The translations under genes and the position numbers were made by a program. The notes beneath the pieces are model-generated. The model was not told the DNA's origin. It did not search any database and was given only the letters and a program-made list of their open reading frames with translations. From the NCBI RefSeq assembly GCF_012955605.1, contig NZ_CP052135.1:672001-736000 (forward strand): DNA of 64,000 nucleotides, read 5' to 3'. Positions 55,027 through 63,991 of this stretch are shown here, in pieces. Positions within the stretch are counted from its first letter, which is position 1. Each line of letters begins with the position of its first letter. The stretch comes from Bacillus fonticola (lineage in GTDB: Bacteria; Bacillota; Bacilli; Bacillales; JC228).

Positions 55027-55383
55027 CTAGCTTGTTTTCTTCTCGCTTTGTGGGGAAGTCGAGAATTCATTTCTTAGTTGTTGCTGAACATCCTGCACGT
55101 GACCGTCAAGTAACGTACGTAACCTAGCAGCTTCCAATTTGGCAACGAGTGCTTCTCCGCCATACCCAGCCAGCACTGCGGTTAATAGTAACTGCCCCAT
55201 AGTGGACGGGGTTGTGATGGTGACAAAGGCTAGTGACGCAACACCACCAAACATCATGTCAAGCAGAAAGCCGTATTCAAATACCCGCTTCTTGTTGTGA
55301 GGTTTAACCACTTTCCCATTGCGCTTTGCGTGCGTCAGAATGCCCATCCCACAGCCGATTAAAAACGCATACAAGTACTCCAT
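55027..55383 (-). CDS. DUF4257-like membrane protein
   Basis: 118 residues. Helices near 2-18 and about 38-60 plus a weaker one near 62-85; the tail is a charged helix (KLEAARLRTLLDGHVQDVQQ). The start MEYLYAFLIGCGMGILTHAK and FEYGFLLDMMFGGVASL resemble the DUF4257 family found in Bacillus chromosomes and phages; function unknown. GAAGGGAGGAAG precedes the ATG. Confidence 0.7.
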   Translation of the reverse strand: MEYLYAFLIGCGMGILTHAKRNGKVVKPHNKKRVFEYGFLLDMMFGGVASLAFVTITTPSTMGQLLLTAVLAGYGGEALVAKLEAARLRTLLDGHVQDVQQQLRNEFSTSPQSEKKTS

Positions 55384-55661
55384 TTGGGTTCTTCCTCCCT
55401 TCCGAAACCGTTATGAGTATCCTCACCGCGGGTAGATCTCACCTCCTCTCTTATGACAAGCTTATTCAACATCTTGAGCAAATTTCCATAAACATCCTCT
55501 AATTCCTTCATTTTTGGGAATATTTATCAAAAATCGTTCTCTTGACTGATGCGTTACGCTAGGAACCTTGTGTCAATAGACCCGGTGTTTCATACAAGAA
55601 CGTGTGTATTAGGCTATAATTACCAGACCTATCCGAAATCTATATAAAGAGAGCAGCAAAC
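55384..55661. other. Intergenic region, no gene seen
   Basis: About 280 bases, with promoter-like words (TATAAT near 55615) but no clear -35. No gene or repeat seen. Confidence 0.4.
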
Positions 55662-55695
55662 AAAAAAGCAGGGAAGAGTAACCTCCCTGCTTTTT
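55662..55695. terminator. Bidirectional terminator
   Basis: AAAAAAGCAGGGA and TCCCTGCTTTTT around a nine-base loop. It serves the truncated gene on the minus strand. Confidence 0.82.
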
Positions 55696-55700
55696 CACTG

Positions 55701-55913
55701 TTATTCAGCTTTTTCGATCTTGACAGCAGTCCCTGATGCAACAATCATCATCATTCCGTTTCCATTTCCAACGGTTTCGAAGTCTAAGTCGACTCCGATA
55801 ACCGCATTTGCCCCGATACGCGCAGCATGATCTTTCATTTCCTTTAAAGCGATTTCTCGGCCTCCCGCAACTTTGTCTTCGTAAGTACCACTGCGCCCAG
55901 GAAATGCACCACC
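55701..55913 (-). pseudogene. 5'-truncated YbjQ/UPF0145 family gene
   Basis: The minus strand reads [20 protein letters not shown], then [20 protein letters not shown] and [17 protein letters not shown] before TAA. That is the C-terminal two-thirds of a YbjQ-family heavy-metal-binding-like protein (about 105 residues normally). The N-terminal strand with the usual IxGxxI start is missing: at about 55913 the frame runs into unrelated sequence without a start. Confidence 0.82.
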
Positions 55914-56040
55914 TAACCTATTGTTTTCTTCAGTATAATAGAAGAAAGCGAAAAAAGAGGGGGGCTAGAGAACTGGCCACCTCAAATTTTGTCGAATCTA
56001 TGTTTGTGATAAAAGAACTTCTAGACAGGAGGATTAGCCC

Positions 56041-56472
56041 ATGACAAAAAGAAAAGGCACGGAACTATATGATATTTCGTCTTTCACACATTCGTATTTT
56101 GAGAGGCGGGAACGACGTGATAATCCCAATGACACGTTGGAATTCCCTTTGTTGCAAAGTTTGCTACCACCTTTGGCAGGAAAACATGTTCTTGATATCG
56201 GTTGTGGGGACGGCCGTACTGCACAGTGGGCGGTTGTCGAAGGAGTGGCTACTTACATGGGAATAGATCCATCTCAAACTATGTTGGAGAAGGCACAGAA
56301 TCGTCATCTTCCTGATCTTGTAGGCTGGCATCATGGAACAGTCGAAACACTGCCGAGCACATTTTCAACTGCTGACATTGTCATAAGTCGTCTTGTGCTT
56401 CACTATATCCCTGATTTACCTGCTACACTTGAAAAGCAAGGGGACTGGTCAACGCCAGTCCTTTTACATTAA
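56041..56472 (+). pseudogene. 3'-truncated class I SAM-dependent methyltransferase
   Basis: 143 codons with AGGAGGA upstream of the ATG. Motif I LDIGCGDGRTAQWA (about 52), the acidic Asp in YMGIDPSQTM and motif IV ADIVISRLVLHYIPDL are good, but family members run to about 240 residues and this one breaks after PATLEK, where a terminator hairpin and the convergent small gene replace the rest. It is probably inactive. Confidence 0.8.
56442..56465 (+). terminator. Hairpin terminator within the end of the methyltransferase remnant
   Basis: GGACTGG paired with CCAGTCC, loop TCAACG, TTTT. Confidence 0.75.
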
Positions 56473-56603
56473 AGCATTTTCTTCGTCGTTTTCTCAGCAT
56501 GGTCGATCATTCTATTGGCAAGGTTTCTAGCCTGCTCCCAATGACGATCGTTTCCTAAGATTTTGGATGCATTTCTTGTCATAAGCCTAGTGAGTCTACA
56601 CAT
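56469..56603 (-). CDS. Small protein of unknown function (44 residues)
   Basis: 44 codons on the minus strand, with AGGGGGTG nine bases before the ATG. The product (MCRLTRLMTRNASKILGNDR, then a helical HWEQARNLANRMIDHAEKTT) is basic and likely one long amphipathic helix with no membrane span. It shares a terminator hairpin with the facing methyltransferase remnant. Not recognised. Confidence 0.55.
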   Translation of the reverse strand: MCRLTRLMTRNASKILGNDRHWEQARNLANRMIDHAEKTTKKML

Positions 56604-56860
56604 TGGTTTTTAACACCCCCTAATAAAGACTGTACACATAGTTTATGGACAACCTTTATAAGTTGCTTCATGACTCTGCCTATTAGAGTGAAGAAAAGGG
56701 CTTTTATTATGGCTATGTGGACAACAGATTCTCATTAAGGAAAGCTTCGACAGCGTTACATCTCACGAAGAAAAAGAGTACTTTATTTTCGAGGAGTCGA
56801 CTGCCCGCAGCGAAGATCACTGAACTTTCACCTAAGAAATCTTACGCTTTGCCTCACTTC

Positions 56861-58084
56861 TTAAAACGCCCAATTCCCATCACGGAAGATTGGAATCGTG
56901 TTACCGTCTTTTGTCACGGCATCAATGTTCATCTTGTCTGAACCGACCATGAAGTCAACGTGCGTAATACTGGAGTTTACGCCATTTTGTTCGAGTTCTT
57001 CTTCAGACATTTCTTTTCCACCTTCTACGCAAAAGGCATAACCGTTCCCAATCGCAAAGTGGTTAGAAGCATTCTCGTCAAAGAGTGTGTTGTAAAAGAG
57101 TATGTTTGAATTAGAAATTGGCGAGTCGTGTGGTACGAGTGCAAGTTCCCCGAGGTAATGAGAGCCTTCGTCTGTTTCCACAAGCTGCTTCATTATCGCT
57201 TCGCCTTCTTTAGCTACAACGTCTACGATACGGCCATTTTCAAACGTCAAAGTAAATTCATCTATAATATTTCCACCGTAGCTGAGTGGTTTTGTGCTCG
57301 ATATATTTCCGTTCACTCCATCTTTTTGCGGGACAGTGAACACTTCTTCTGTCGGCATATTGGCCATAAAGTTCGTTCCTTGTGTATTCACACTTCCTGC
57401 GCCTACCCAAATGTGAGTGTCGGGTAGCTTCACATGAAGGTCAGTACCTGGTGCAGTGTAGTGCAACTCAGCAATACCCTTGCTGTTCAAATAATCAACT
57501 TTTTCATGAAGCGTTTTGTCGTGGTCTTCCCATGCTTTAACAGGATCCTTCAAGTCAGCACGCACAGCCTTGAAAATAGCGTCCCAAAGCTTTTCGACTG
57601 GGTTTTCTTCATTCGGAAAGACTTTCTCCGCCCATGCTTGAGAAGGAACAGCAGCTACACACCAGCTCACTTTATCTGACTGCACGTATTGGCGGTATTT
57701 TCGCAACGCTTTTCCAGCTACCTTTTGGAATGTTGCGATACGACTTGAGTCGACACCAGAAAGCAAATCAGGGCTTGAAGAAACAATGGACAAAAATGCG
57801 GCTCCCTCTTCGGCAAGGGCTTCGCGCTCTTGTGCACGGTATGTAGGGTATTCTTCAAATGCCTCATCAGGTGCAAGCTCATATTTCGTACGAGTGAGGA
57901 CATCATCTGCCCAGTCGACTTGTACATTTTTTGCTCCGGCTTCGTACGCTTTCTTGGCAACGAGGCGAACGAAATCGACAGCGTCCAAACTAGCACCGAT
58001 GACTAGCGTTTGCTTCGGTTGAATATTGACGCCGACCTTTACGGCAAGCTCAGCGTAGTTTTCTAAATGTTGATCAAACGACAT
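56861..58084 (-). CDS. Aminopeptidase, M29 family (AmpS/PepS type)
   Basis: 407 residues, the family length. Metal-binding and catalytic region: the Glu of DEGSHYLGELALVPHDSPI, the later ENASNHFAIGNGYAF with His, and the final HVDFMVGSDKMNIDAV with His and Asp. It releases N-terminal residues from peptides in the cytoplasm and needs cobalt, zinc or manganese in known members. AAGGAGGGT precedes the ATG. Alone on its strand here. Confidence 0.93.
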   Translation of the reverse strand: MSFDQHLENYAELAVKVGVNIQPKQTLVIGASLDAVDFVRLVAKKAYEAGAKNVQVDWADDVLTRTKYELAPDEAFEEYPTYRAQEREALAEEGAAFLSIVSSSPDLLSGVDSSRIATFQKVAGKALRKYRQYVQSDKVSWCVAAVPSQAWAEKVFPNEENPVEKLWDAIFKAVRADLKDPVKAWEDHDKTLHEKVDYLNSKGIAELHYTAPGTDLHVKLPDTHIWVGAGSVNTQGTNFMANMPTEEVFTVPQKDGVNGNISSTKPLSYGGNIIDEFTLTFENGRIVDVVAKEGEAIMKQLVETDEGSHYLGELALVPHDSPISNSNILFYNTLFDENASNHFAIGNGYAFCVEGGKEMSEEELEQNGVNSSITHVDFMVGSDKMNIDAVTKDGNTIPIFRDGNWAF

Positions 58085-58249
58085 GTGAACCCTCCTTGTG
58101 TAAATATTTTCTTTCCTAGTGTACCAAATGAAGAAGGAGGAGGAAATGGTACTGCGTTGACGCGCGAAACCCGACTACGCTAATCGGCTTACTTTCCTTC
58201 TGAAGAGAAACTAGATAAACTAGTAAAAGGAAAAGGGGAGGCGATGGAC

Positions 58250-59401
58250 ATGAATTGGAAACGATGGGCCCGATCTTCTGTTGATCATAGTTGGGGGGAC
58301 GTTGCGTATCGACTAGCTTTGCAGTTTCGTGAGACGGCAAAGCAACACGACAAAGAAGCGACGTTCCCGTTTGATCATTTTGAAGCCTTGAGAAAAGAGG
58401 GCATTCTTTCACTCACAACGAGCAAAAGGTGGGGAGGAGCTGAGGCTGATCTCTACACATTTTTGCTTGTACAGGAGATTTTAGCTTACGGTGATGGGGC
58501 GACGAGCCTGAGTCTAGGTTGGCATAATGGGACGATGCTCCACTTACATGAGCGCAACCATTGGCCTACAGCAACCTTTGAACGCGTATCAAAAGAAGTG
58601 GTGGCGTCCGGCGCTCTCATCAATAGTGCTGCAACTGAAAAGGCAACAGGCTCACCAACGCGTGGAGGAAAACCGGAAACAATTGCTGAGGAAACAGCTA
58701 CCGGTTACCTTCTTTCGGGACATAAGACCTTTACTTCTTTAGCCCCTGCACTTACGTATGCTATTGTTCCGGCAACACATAAAGAAACCGGCGACGTAAT
58801 TGAATTACTAGTACCGATGAATGCTGATGGAGTTGAAATCGAAAGAACATGGGAAACGCTTGGGATGCGTGCGACGAGAAGTGATGATTTGTACTTGAGA
58901 AACGTTCGCTTACCTAAAGAAGCGAACGTGGGGATTCGAGGTCAGGATAAATCTCCGCAGCCGTGGCTATTGCATATTCCAGCATGTTACTTAGGCATTG
59001 CGGTGGCAGCTCGGGATGAGGCGTTGGAATTTGCGAAAAGCTATGCTCCCAATTCCTTAGGTCATCCGATTGCACAACTTGCAGAAATTCAACGTTCTTT
59101 CGGAGAAGTGGAGACGATTTTATTAAACGCACACCAACTATTGTATGGGGCAGCTTCTCGATGTCTTTCTAATGAAGAGATAAGAGTCACTATGGGGCAG
59201 GAATTGATGGCAGTGAAAACGGGCGTGGTAAATGCAGCCGTTGACGTTATTGATCGAGTGATGCGGATTGTCGGTGCTCATAGTATGAGGAAAGAAAGCT
59301 CTCTCGAAAGGTATTATCGGGATGTACGAGCAGGTTTACACAATCCACCCAGTGATGATGTTGTCTATAGAGTTCTTGGGGCCACATCTGTACGAGAGTA
59401 A
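58250..59401 (+). CDS. Acyl-CoA dehydrogenase family protein
   Basis: About 383 residues; ATG at 58250 fits GGGGAG better than the one at 58244. The N-terminal helical domain, the middle beta domain (GSPTRGG, GYLLSGHKTFTSLAP, WETLGMRATRSDDL) and the C-terminal helical domain are all present. The usual catalytic Glu is not obvious: the C-terminal ESSLERYYRDVRAGLHNPPSDD has the Arg-Asp-x-Arg pattern of the more distant branch that includes flavin monooxygenase-like members. The substrate is unknown. The next gene starts 12 bases on. Confidence 0.85.
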   Translation: MNWKRWARSSVDHSWGDVAYRLALQFRETAKQHDKEATFPFDHFEALRKEGILSLTTSKRWGGAEADLYTFLLVQEILAYGDGATSLSLGWHNGTMLHLHERNHWPTATFERVSKEVVASGALINSAATEKATGSPTRGGKPETIAEETATGYLLSGHKTFTSLAPALTYAIVPATHKETGDVIELLVPMNADGVEIERTWETLGMRATRSDDLYLRNVRLPKEANVGIRGQDKSPQPWLLHIPACYLGIAVAARDEALEFAKSYAPNSLGHPIAQLAEIQRSFGEVETILLNAHQLLYGAASRCLSNEEIRVTMGQELMAVKTGVVNAAVDVIDRVMRIVGAHSMRKESSLERYYRDVRAGLHNPPSDDVVYRVLGATSVRE

Positions 59402-59412
59402 GGAGGGTTACC

Positions 59413-59874
59413 GTGATCGTAAAGGAATTCACGGGGGATCGAGCCAAAGTCAAATCGCTTCTTTTATTGGCTGACTCTCGTGAGGCAATTGAACAATATG
59501 AACGGCAGGGACGTATATTTGTCGTGATGAAAGCAGAAGAGATTGTAGGAGTCGTTTTAGTGTTGATTGATGAGGAGTCACACGCTGAATTAAAAAATGT
59601 GGCAGTTGCCGAGAAGATACAAGGGCAAGGCGTGGGCAAGTTACTGGTTCAAAAGGTACTATCTTATTTGCTACAAGAAGGCTTGAATAAGGTGACAGTG
59701 TGCACAGCTAACTCAAGTATAGGAAACTTGGCGTTCTATCAAAAACTAGGGTTTCGGATTACTGGGGTTCGTGTAGGGTTTTTTGAATCGTATGATCCAC
59801 CAGTGATCGAACATGGCATCCTCGGTCGTGATCTTATTGTGCTATCATACGATCCACCGCTAAAAACTGACTAA
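59413..59874 (+). CDS. GNAT family N-acetyltransferase
   Basis: 153 residues from a GTG at 59413 with AAGGAGGGT upstream. Acetyl-CoA loop AVAEKIQGQGVGKLLVQKV (about 73-91), then NLAFYQKLGFRITG. It is probably co-transcribed with the acyl-CoA dehydrogenase gene (12-base gap). Substrate unknown. Confidence 0.88.
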   Translation: MIVKEFTGDRAKVKSLLLLADSREAIEQYERQGRIFVVMKAEEIVGVVLVLIDEESHAELKNVAVAEKIQGQGVGKLLVQKVLSYLLQEGLNKVTVCTANSSIGNLAFYQKLGFRITGVRVGFFESYDPPVIEHGILGRDLIVLSYDPPLKTD

Positions 59875-59923
59875 GTCCGACAAATATTTCCGTGGAAATT
59901 GTCAAAAGACGGTGGAGGAGCGG

Positions 59924-60012
59924 GTACGCCCATATATTTTGTAACAATCTTCCATTCGACAAATTTCGGGGCGTACCAGTTCCCCTGAGCCGTCTCGGGG
60001 CGTACCAGTTCC
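59924..60012 (+). repeat. Dispersed CGGGGCGTACCAGTTCC repeat
   Basis: GGGTACGCCC on the left, TTCGACAAATTTCGGGGCGT and a tandem second CTCGGGGCGTACCAGTTCC on the right. Same family as at 5981, 30713 and 53045. Confidence 0.75.
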
Positions 60013-60022
60013 TTGAGTTCTT

Positions 60023-60187
60023 TTATTTTTCTTCGGGTTCTATGCGGTTTTTGAAGGCTTCTTGGACGACTAGGAATTCTTCGTCTTCTTGTGCTTCTGT
60101 GGTGGCTTGTTTTTGTTGGAATGCTTGTTTGGGTAGGTTGCCCGGATGTCCTTTTGTCTTGCTGTTGAATGCTTGTCCTCTGCTCAA
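60023..60187 (-). CDS. Small hydrophilic protein (54 residues)
   Basis: 54 codons on the minus strand from a TTG with AGGAGGGTG upstream. The product begins MSRGQAFNSKTKGHPGNLPK and ends in an acidic helix (AQEDEEFLVVQEAFKNRIEP). It is Gln- and Lys-rich, with no membrane span, and has the look of the small spore-associated proteins of Bacillus, but I cannot assign a family. Confidence 0.6.
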   Translation of the reverse strand: MSRGQAFNSKTKGHPGNLPKQAFQQKQATTEAQEDEEFLVVQEAFKNRIEPEEK

Positions 60188-60351
60188 ATCTTTCACCCTC
60201 CTTTCTCTATGTACAATGCCCTATGAACACCCTAATTATAAAACGTTTACCAAACAAAGATACTCTTGTTGACTATGTATCTATTTGACACCGCTTACAA
60301 TCACAGATATGATAGAATTATTACACATTAACGTACAGCAGAGGTGACGCA

Positions 60352-61965
60352 ATGCTACAACAAACTTGGGGGAAAATGTGGGAGTGGCATGACGATATCA
60401 AAAGTTTATTCCGTTTACTTGCACCTTCTACAGGAACAGGTGGAGGCAGTAGTAAAGCAACGTCGTCAACACAACCTAACCCGGAGCCAAACAAACGAAA
60501 ATTATCCACTCGACAATTAACAGGCTTATGGCTAGGTCCTGTACTCTTTTTAGCTATCTTGCTCTTCTTACGACCAGAAGACTTGTCGCCAGAAGCTGTA
60601 GGGGTTCTTGCTAGTACGGCTTGGATCGCGACGTGGTGGATCACAGAGGCAATTCCGATTCCTGCCACATCCCTTTTGCCTATCGTTTTATTCCCACTTA
60701 CTGGGGCGATGACAGACGGCGTTACGAGTGCCTATGGTGACCCGAACATCTTTTTATTCATGGGTGGTTTTGTGATTGCCATTGCGATGGAAAAATGGAA
60801 TTTACACAAACGAATTGCTTTAAACATTATATTAGTTGTCGGGACTAGTACTTCCAGGCTCGTGCTTGGATTCATGGTGGCGACAGGATTTTTGTCACTT
60901 TGGATCTCTAACACAGCTACAGCTATGATGATGATGCCGATTGCTCTCGCGGTCATTGCGCACGTCTCATCATCTTTAAAAGTAGAAGGAACACAAACAA
61001 ACTTTGGGAAAGCGCTAATGCTTGCTGTTGCTTATTCTGCTTCTATCGGTGGACTTGGTACATTAATTGGTACGCCGCCCAATGCTATTCTTGCAAGTAC
61101 AGTGAATGAATTGTACGGCATCGAAATTTCGTTTGCGACGTGGATGCTATTCGGTGTTCCGATCGCAGTGATTTTGCTTGCTTTTACGTGGTTTTATTTA
61201 GTGAGAGTTGCCTTTCCTCTTAAAATTAAAGAGCTCCCAGGTGGAAAAGGCGTTATTCTTGATCAAAGAAAGCAATTAGGTGCTATGAGCTACGAAGAAA
61301 AATGGGTTATGTTTGTATTCGTAGCTGCTGCCTTTTCGTGGATTACACGTTCTTTCTTCTTGAATAACTTCTTACCAACCTTAAACGATACGATTATCGC
61401 GATTACGTTTGCAGTGTTACTGTTCTTGTTGCCTTCACGTGCTGCAGCTGATGGGCGCATTGTAAACTGGGATGATGCGAAGAAGCTTCCTTGGGGCATT
61501 CTGTTGCTCTTCGGTGGTGGTTTAGCCATCGCCGCTGGATTTAGAGACACAGGTTTGGCAGTTTGGATCGGTGACCAGCTTACTGGGTTAGCAGCCGTAC
61601 CATTTATCTTTATTATTGCAGCTGTCACTTTTTTAGTTTTGTTCTTAACGGAAATCACTTCGAATACAGCCACAGGAACGATGATGATGCCTATCATGGC
61701 GTCCCTAGCGCTCGCGATCGATGTTCATCCTTATACTTTAATGGTGGCAGCAGGTGTCGCTGCATCTTGTGCGTTTATGCTTCCGGTAGCAACACCGCCC
61801 AACGCGATTGTGTTTGGTTCAGGGTATATTGAAATACAGGATATGGTCAAAGCAGGATTTTGGATTAATATCGTGTCGGCATTAGTTATTACGGTGATGG
61901 TGTACTTCTTACTAGGTGCTGTGTGGGGAATTGACATCTCGGTATTCCCAGAAGCTTTTCGGTAA
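60352..61965 (+). CDS. DASS/SLC13 family sodium-coupled anion symporter
   Basis: 537 residues. A soluble N-terminal 50-residue part (Gly/Ser/Pro-rich linker about 25-48) precedes about eleven membrane helices. The two substrate and sodium-binding SNT motifs are WISNTATAMMMMP (about 185) and ITSNTATGTMMMP (about 437). In relatives (SdcS, VcINDY) these bind dicarboxylates such as succinate. AGAGGTGA precedes the ATG. The linker is longer than in most family members. Confidence 0.92.
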   Translation: MLQQTWGKMWEWHDDIKSLFRLLAPSTGTGGGSSKATSSTQPNPEPNKRKLSTRQLTGLWLGPVLFLAILLFLRPEDLSPEAVGVLASTAWIATWWITEAIPIPATSLLPIVLFPLTGAMTDGVTSAYGDPNIFLFMGGFVIAIAMEKWNLHKRIALNIILVVGTSTSRLVLGFMVATGFLSLWISNTATAMMMMPIALAVIAHVSSSLKVEGTQTNFGKALMLAVAYSASIGGLGTLIGTPPNAILASTVNELYGIEISFATWMLFGVPIAVILLAFTWFYLVRVAFPLKIKELPGGKGVILDQRKQLGAMSYEEKWVMFVFVAAAFSWITRSFFLNNFLPTLNDTIIAITFAVLLFLLPSRAAADGRIVNWDDAKKLPWGILLLFGGGLAIAAGFRDTGLAVWIGDQLTGLAAVPFIFIIAAVTFLVLFLTEITSNTATGTMMMPIMASLALAIDVHPYTLMVAAGVAASCAFMLPVATPPNAIVFGSGYIEIQDMVKAGFWINIVSALVITVMVYFLLGAVWGIDISVFPEAFR

Positions 61966-61979
61966 ACAGTGAAAAAATT

Positions 61980-62013
61980 AGGACATAGCCACCCAACGCG
62001 GCTATGTCCTTTT
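61980..62013. terminator. Terminator between the convergent DASS and DUF1992 genes
   Basis: Perfect 11-pair stem AGGACATAGCC/GGCTATGTCCT, nine-base loop, TTT. The stem contains the TAG stop of the minus-strand gene. Confidence 0.82.
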
Positions 62014-62397
62014 CTTATTTGTAGAGTGCTCCGTTATTTGCACGCGAGCTTTTTGTTCATATTTTTTAAATACACCGCTATTTGTCATCTCCTTACGTTC
62101 AGAGAGAAGGCGGTTCCATTGTAGTAAGCGCTTGTTAATTTCGCCTTGCAATTCTTCCTGTTTGTCAGGGTCCGTTGCCGAGCGCATAAGGTCATTCAAT
62201 GATGTGAGTTCCTGTTGAAGTGCATCCTTTTCAGGGGTAAATCCACTATTTTTGAGTACACGGTACGCCATGCGAAGCTCTTCGGGAAGGTGAGCCGCTT
62301 CGTCTTTCGGTAATGGTTTTCCTTGTCCAGGAAGATTATTGAAATCACCATCTTTATAAGCTTTACGAATTACATCTTCAATCCAATGTTCCGTCAC
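62002..62397 (-). CDS. DUF1992 (DnaJ-family-associated) protein
   Basis: 131 residues from a GTG at 62397 with GGAGGTG upstream. The N-terminal EDVIRKAYKDGDFNNLPGQG and KPLPKDE are the DUF1992 signature; the rest is a charged helical tail. The family is widespread and sometimes fused to J domains; no activity is established. Single gene. Confidence 0.88.
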   Translation of the reverse strand: MTEHWIEDVIRKAYKDGDFNNLPGQGKPLPKDEAAHLPEELRMAYRVLKNSGFTPEKDALQQELTSLNDLMRSATDPDKQEELQGEINKRLLQWNRLLSERKEMTNSGVFKKYEQKARVQITEHSTNKKRT

Positions 62398-62505
62398 TTT
62401 GACACCTCCGTTAAAAGAAGTATACGCCTCGTGTGCTCAAAAGTCCTTCCCTTTGTGAAAAAGCTATCGACATACTGACAAGAGCCGTACATGCAGATAG
62501 CTATG

Positions 62506-63741
62506 TTAAGAATGTGACGAGATCTCTCTACTTTTACCCCGAGATGTTTGCAAATTGGGTCGCATATAGAGTAGGTAATACAACCCAGCCCCGAACAGAA
62601 CCATCACAGACGTAATACCGTATAACCCTTCATAGTTAAAAAGTCCAGACACGTAGCCGAGCAAATAGGACCCAGCAGCAATACCAATATCAAACAACGT
62701 AAAAAATGTCGCCGTAGCTGTCCCGCGTCGACTGTCCGGTGCTTCCGAGATCGCGATCGTTTGGAAACAAGGAACGAGCGTGCCGTAACCAAGACCGATC
62801 AGTGCACCTGCGAGTAAAAAGGGCATAGTGGAAGTGGCAGTACTTAATAAAAAGGCACCTATAGAAAACAGGAACATACTTGGCAAAATCACGGCGTGTG
62901 GCCCAAAGCGGTCAAACCATTTGCCTGTAAATGGACGAGCGAGCATCATGAATGCCCCATATACGGCAAAGTAGACGTTTGCTGCTTCATACAATTCTAG
63001 GCTAGACGCATACACAGAAACGAATGAAAGAATACCAGAGTACCAGAACGCTAAAAAGGCTCCGACAACGGCAATCGGTAATGTCGCGCGTTCAAATAAA
63101 GCAAAGAAACCTTTTTGCGGGATGGATGTTTGTTCTTTCGTTTGACGTTCCTTTTGCTGATCTATGATTGGGGAGGCATTGGGAACTTTTGCTATATAAC
63201 CACATATCCACGCTATTAAAGCAAACACTATAGAAAGATAAACGACGCTAGTAAATGAAAATTGCTTGAACATGGTTAAACCGACAAACGGACCGACCAC
63301 CATCGCAAAGTTCATAAACATGGCAAAATAGCCAAGTCCTTCACCACGCCGTTTGCTCGGTACTAAATCTGCTGCTATCGTTCCGGTTGCTGTTGTTGCC
63401 ATAGCAAATGAAATCCCATGGACGAACCGTAGCACAAGTAAACTCCAAAATGAAGTTGTAATTATATAAAAACAACTTGCAACGAAGAAAAATACGAGAG
63501 ACCACACGAGCATTGGTTTTCGACCCCACGTATCCATCCATCGGCCTGCAAATGGTCTAAACAGCACAGATGAAAGTAAAAAGATCGTTACGACAAGACC
63601 GATCTGTTCACTCGCAATGGATAAATCTTCGAGCGCATACAGTGGGAGAACTGTGAGCAACATGTAAAAGGTTAGAAATAAAAAGAAACTAGAAATTGAG
63701 ACTGAAAGAAAGTCACGTGTCCATATAGGTTGTGGCTTCAT
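62506..63741 (-). CDS. MFS transporter, drug-efflux type
   Basis: 411 residues with twelve predicted helices. Loop 2-3 has FAGRWMDTWGRKPML (the A-type motif Gly-x-x-x-Asp-x-x-Gly-Arg-Lys), and loop 8-9 has FTGKWFDRFGPH, the matching half. The N-terminal PIWTRDFLSVSISSFFLFL opens helix 1. It fits the YfmO/YcnB-like branch of proton-driven exporters; substrate unknown. AAGGCGGTGA precedes the start. Confidence 0.9.
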   Translation of the reverse strand: MKPQPIWTRDFLSVSISSFFLFLTFYMLLTVLPLYALEDLSIASEQIGLVVTIFLLSSVLFRPFAGRWMDTWGRKPMLVWSLVFFFVASCFYIITTSFWSLLVLRFVHGISFAMATTATGTIAADLVPSKRRGEGLGYFAMFMNFAMVVGPFVGLTMFKQFSFTSVVYLSIVFALIAWICGYIAKVPNASPIIDQQKERQTKEQTSIPQKGFFALFERATLPIAVVGAFLAFWYSGILSFVSVYASSLELYEAANVYFAVYGAFMMLARPFTGKWFDRFGPHAVILPSMFLFSIGAFLLSTATSTMPFLLAGALIGLGYGTLVPCFQTIAISEAPDSRRGTATATFFTLFDIGIAAGSYLLGYVSGLFNYEGLYGITSVMVLFGAGLYYLLYMRPNLQTSRGKSREISSHS

Positions 63742-63829
63742 GACGTCACCGCCTTACGTATCGTTCGTTCGAATTTTTTTCACCAATATAGAATAACGAA
63801 CGGAGTGGTAACTGTCTACCAACTCGGAC

Positions 63830-63991
63830 TAAAGCGTTGGCGTGTGTGAGACCCCGTAAGAGCGCAGCGATGAGGAGGCTCACCGCCCGCCCCGCGGAAA
63901 GCGTCCGCCTGGAGCGGAAATCAACATAGCATTACGTCGCATCATGAGATTACTGTATAGTAAAAACAACAAAGGATACGAAAAAGAGCCT
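63830..63991. repeat. Second copy of the dispersed element at 26.0-26.3 kb (partial)
   Basis: The GC-rich core (CACCGCCCGCCCCGCGGAAA, 63880-63899) is in the opposite orientation to the copy at 26086-26211, while the outer part (CATTACGTCGCATCATGAGA, then AAAACAACAAAGGATACGAA) is in the same orientation and almost identical. So the two copies differ by inversion of the core. Confidence 0.75.
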
